5,971 nucleotides of DNA, from contig JAJFLN010000626.1 in NCBI GenBank assembly GCA_021772705.1, positions 1 to 5,971 of the forward strand, given 5' to 3'. This DNA is from Candidatus Cloacimonadota bacterium. Its GTDB lineage: Bacteria; Muiribacteriota; UBA6191; JACPRK01. The notes below the pieces were generated by a model. The model was given only the letters and a program-made list of their open reading frames with translations. It was not told where the DNA came from and ran no database searches. Shown here one piece after another: positions 5,663 to 5,971 of the stretch (the first letter of the stretch is position 1; the number at the start of each line of letters is the position of its first letter). The translations under genes were made by a program, and so were the position numbers.

Positions 5663-5699
5663 ACGCCGGTCGCCTTTACTGCGGCCGGCGTCTTGCTTT
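5663..5699 (+). terminator. Rho-independent terminator of the pilin gene
   Basis: An 11-bp stem ACGCCGGTCGC/GCGGCCGGCGT (5663-5673 with 5681-5691, one T-G wobble) has a 7-base loop and is followed by CTTGCTTT. It begins 30 bases after the pilin stop. The stem is strong; the T-run is interrupted but adequate. Confidence 0.8.
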
Positions 5700-5709
5700 G
5701 TCCCGGCAT

Positions 5710-5762
5710 TCCGTCGGCAGCCGTCAAAACGATCCGGATCGTGGCAAGTCATGGCCGACGGA
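5710..5762. repeat. Nested palindrome in non-coding DNA downstream of the pilin gene
   Basis: Outer arms TCCGTCGGC (5710-5718) and GCCGACGGA (5754-5762) are perfect 9-bp inverted repeats. Between them is a perfect 14-bp palindrome, ACGATCCGGATCGT (5729-5742). The whole could fold as a stem bearing an inner hairpin, or extrude as a cruciform. No coding frame is convincing here. It might be an operator or leader structure for a gene to the right, or a remnant of a repeat element. Confidence 0.45.
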
Positions 5763-5814
5763 TTCACCGCAGTTCGCGGCAATCGAGCCGCATCCCCCAC
5801 CCTATTCACTGCCG

Positions 5815-5971
5815 CTCCGCTTAGCCCGAGCTGTCGAGGGCCCCGCGTCGCGCCAACTCCGTTCAGCCCGAGCCTGTCGAGGGCCCCGCGTCGCGCCAAC
5901 TCCGCTTAGCCCGAGCTGTCGAGGGCCCCGCGTCGCGCCAACTCCGTTCAGCCCGAGCCTGTCGAGGGCCC
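5815..5971. repeat. Tandem repeat array of alternating 42- and 43-base units, open at right edge
   Basis: Four head-to-tail units are visible: 5815-5856 (type A, 42 bases), 5857-5899 (type B, 43), 5900-5941 (type A, 42) and 5942-5971 (type B, cut by the edge). The two A copies are identical, and the two B copies agree over all visible bases. A and B differ at three places only: CGCTTAG against CGTTCAG, and GAGCTGTCGA against GAGCCTGTCGA. The true period is therefore the 85-base A+B pair. Each unit contains GCCC-GAGC(C)TGTCGA-GGGC, a short stem with a fixed loop, and CGCGTCGCG. From memory, a GAGCCTGTCGA loop between complementary arms is the core of a dispersed palindromic repeat seen in many GC-rich genomes. 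The array starts about 120 bases after the pilin terminator. Confidence 0.93.

Noticed and set aside
5297..5899. 200-codon open frame on the minus strand
   Set aside because: It runs antisense through the pilin gene, its promoter, its terminator and the tandem repeats, and has no protein-like features.
5815..5971. CRISPR array
   Set aside because: The repeats are contiguous units with no unique spacers between them, and no cas genes are present.

Overview
The window is GC-rich, with short intergenic gaps and G/C-ending codons in all the genes. It looks like chromosome from a free-living, probably Gram-negative bacterium. I cannot name the phylum. The gene mix (tryptophanase, an AGCS amino acid/cation symporter, a DUF2232 membrane protein, a Flp pilin with a sigma-54-type promoter) would fit several GC-rich lineages such as Acidobacteriota or Myxococcota/Desulfobacterota relatives, but that is only a guess.

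Layout. (a) 1-927, plus strand: the C-terminal two thirds of a tryptophanase (tnaA), cut by the left edge. (b) 950-5282: six genes, all on the minus strand, so transcription runs from right to left. In that order they are an AGCS sodium:alanine-type symporter (3906-5282), a small exported protein (3631-3816), a DUF2232 multi-spanning membrane protein (2649-3587), a 102-residue membrane protein 5 bases after it (2335-2643), a 356-base gap without a convincing gene, a class I SAM-dependent methyltransferase (1187-1978), and a 73-residue membrane protein 15 bases after that (950-1171). The last of these converges with tnaA, and a stem-loop covers both stop codons. (c) 5283-5700, plus strand: a divergent control region with an inverted repeat, a good -24/-12 (sigma-54) promoter and a strong ribosome binding site leads to a 62-residue Flp-type pilin. 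The pilin is followed at once by an intrinsic terminator, so it looks like a single-gene transcription unit. (d) 5701-5971: non-coding DNA with a nested palindrome and then a tandem array in which 42-base and 43-base units alternate. The array runs off the right edge.

How it fits together. The symporter could bring in amino acids, and tryptophanase would split tryptophan to indole, pyruvate and ammonia, but nothing links them as one pathway. The DUF2232/102-residue pair and the methyltransferase/73-residue pair are probably co-translated. I see no clear defence system, mobile element, CRISPR array, tRNA or rRNA. The least ordinary parts are the control region of the pilin gene, the alternating tandem repeat at the right edge, and the small membrane or exported proteins of unknown function.
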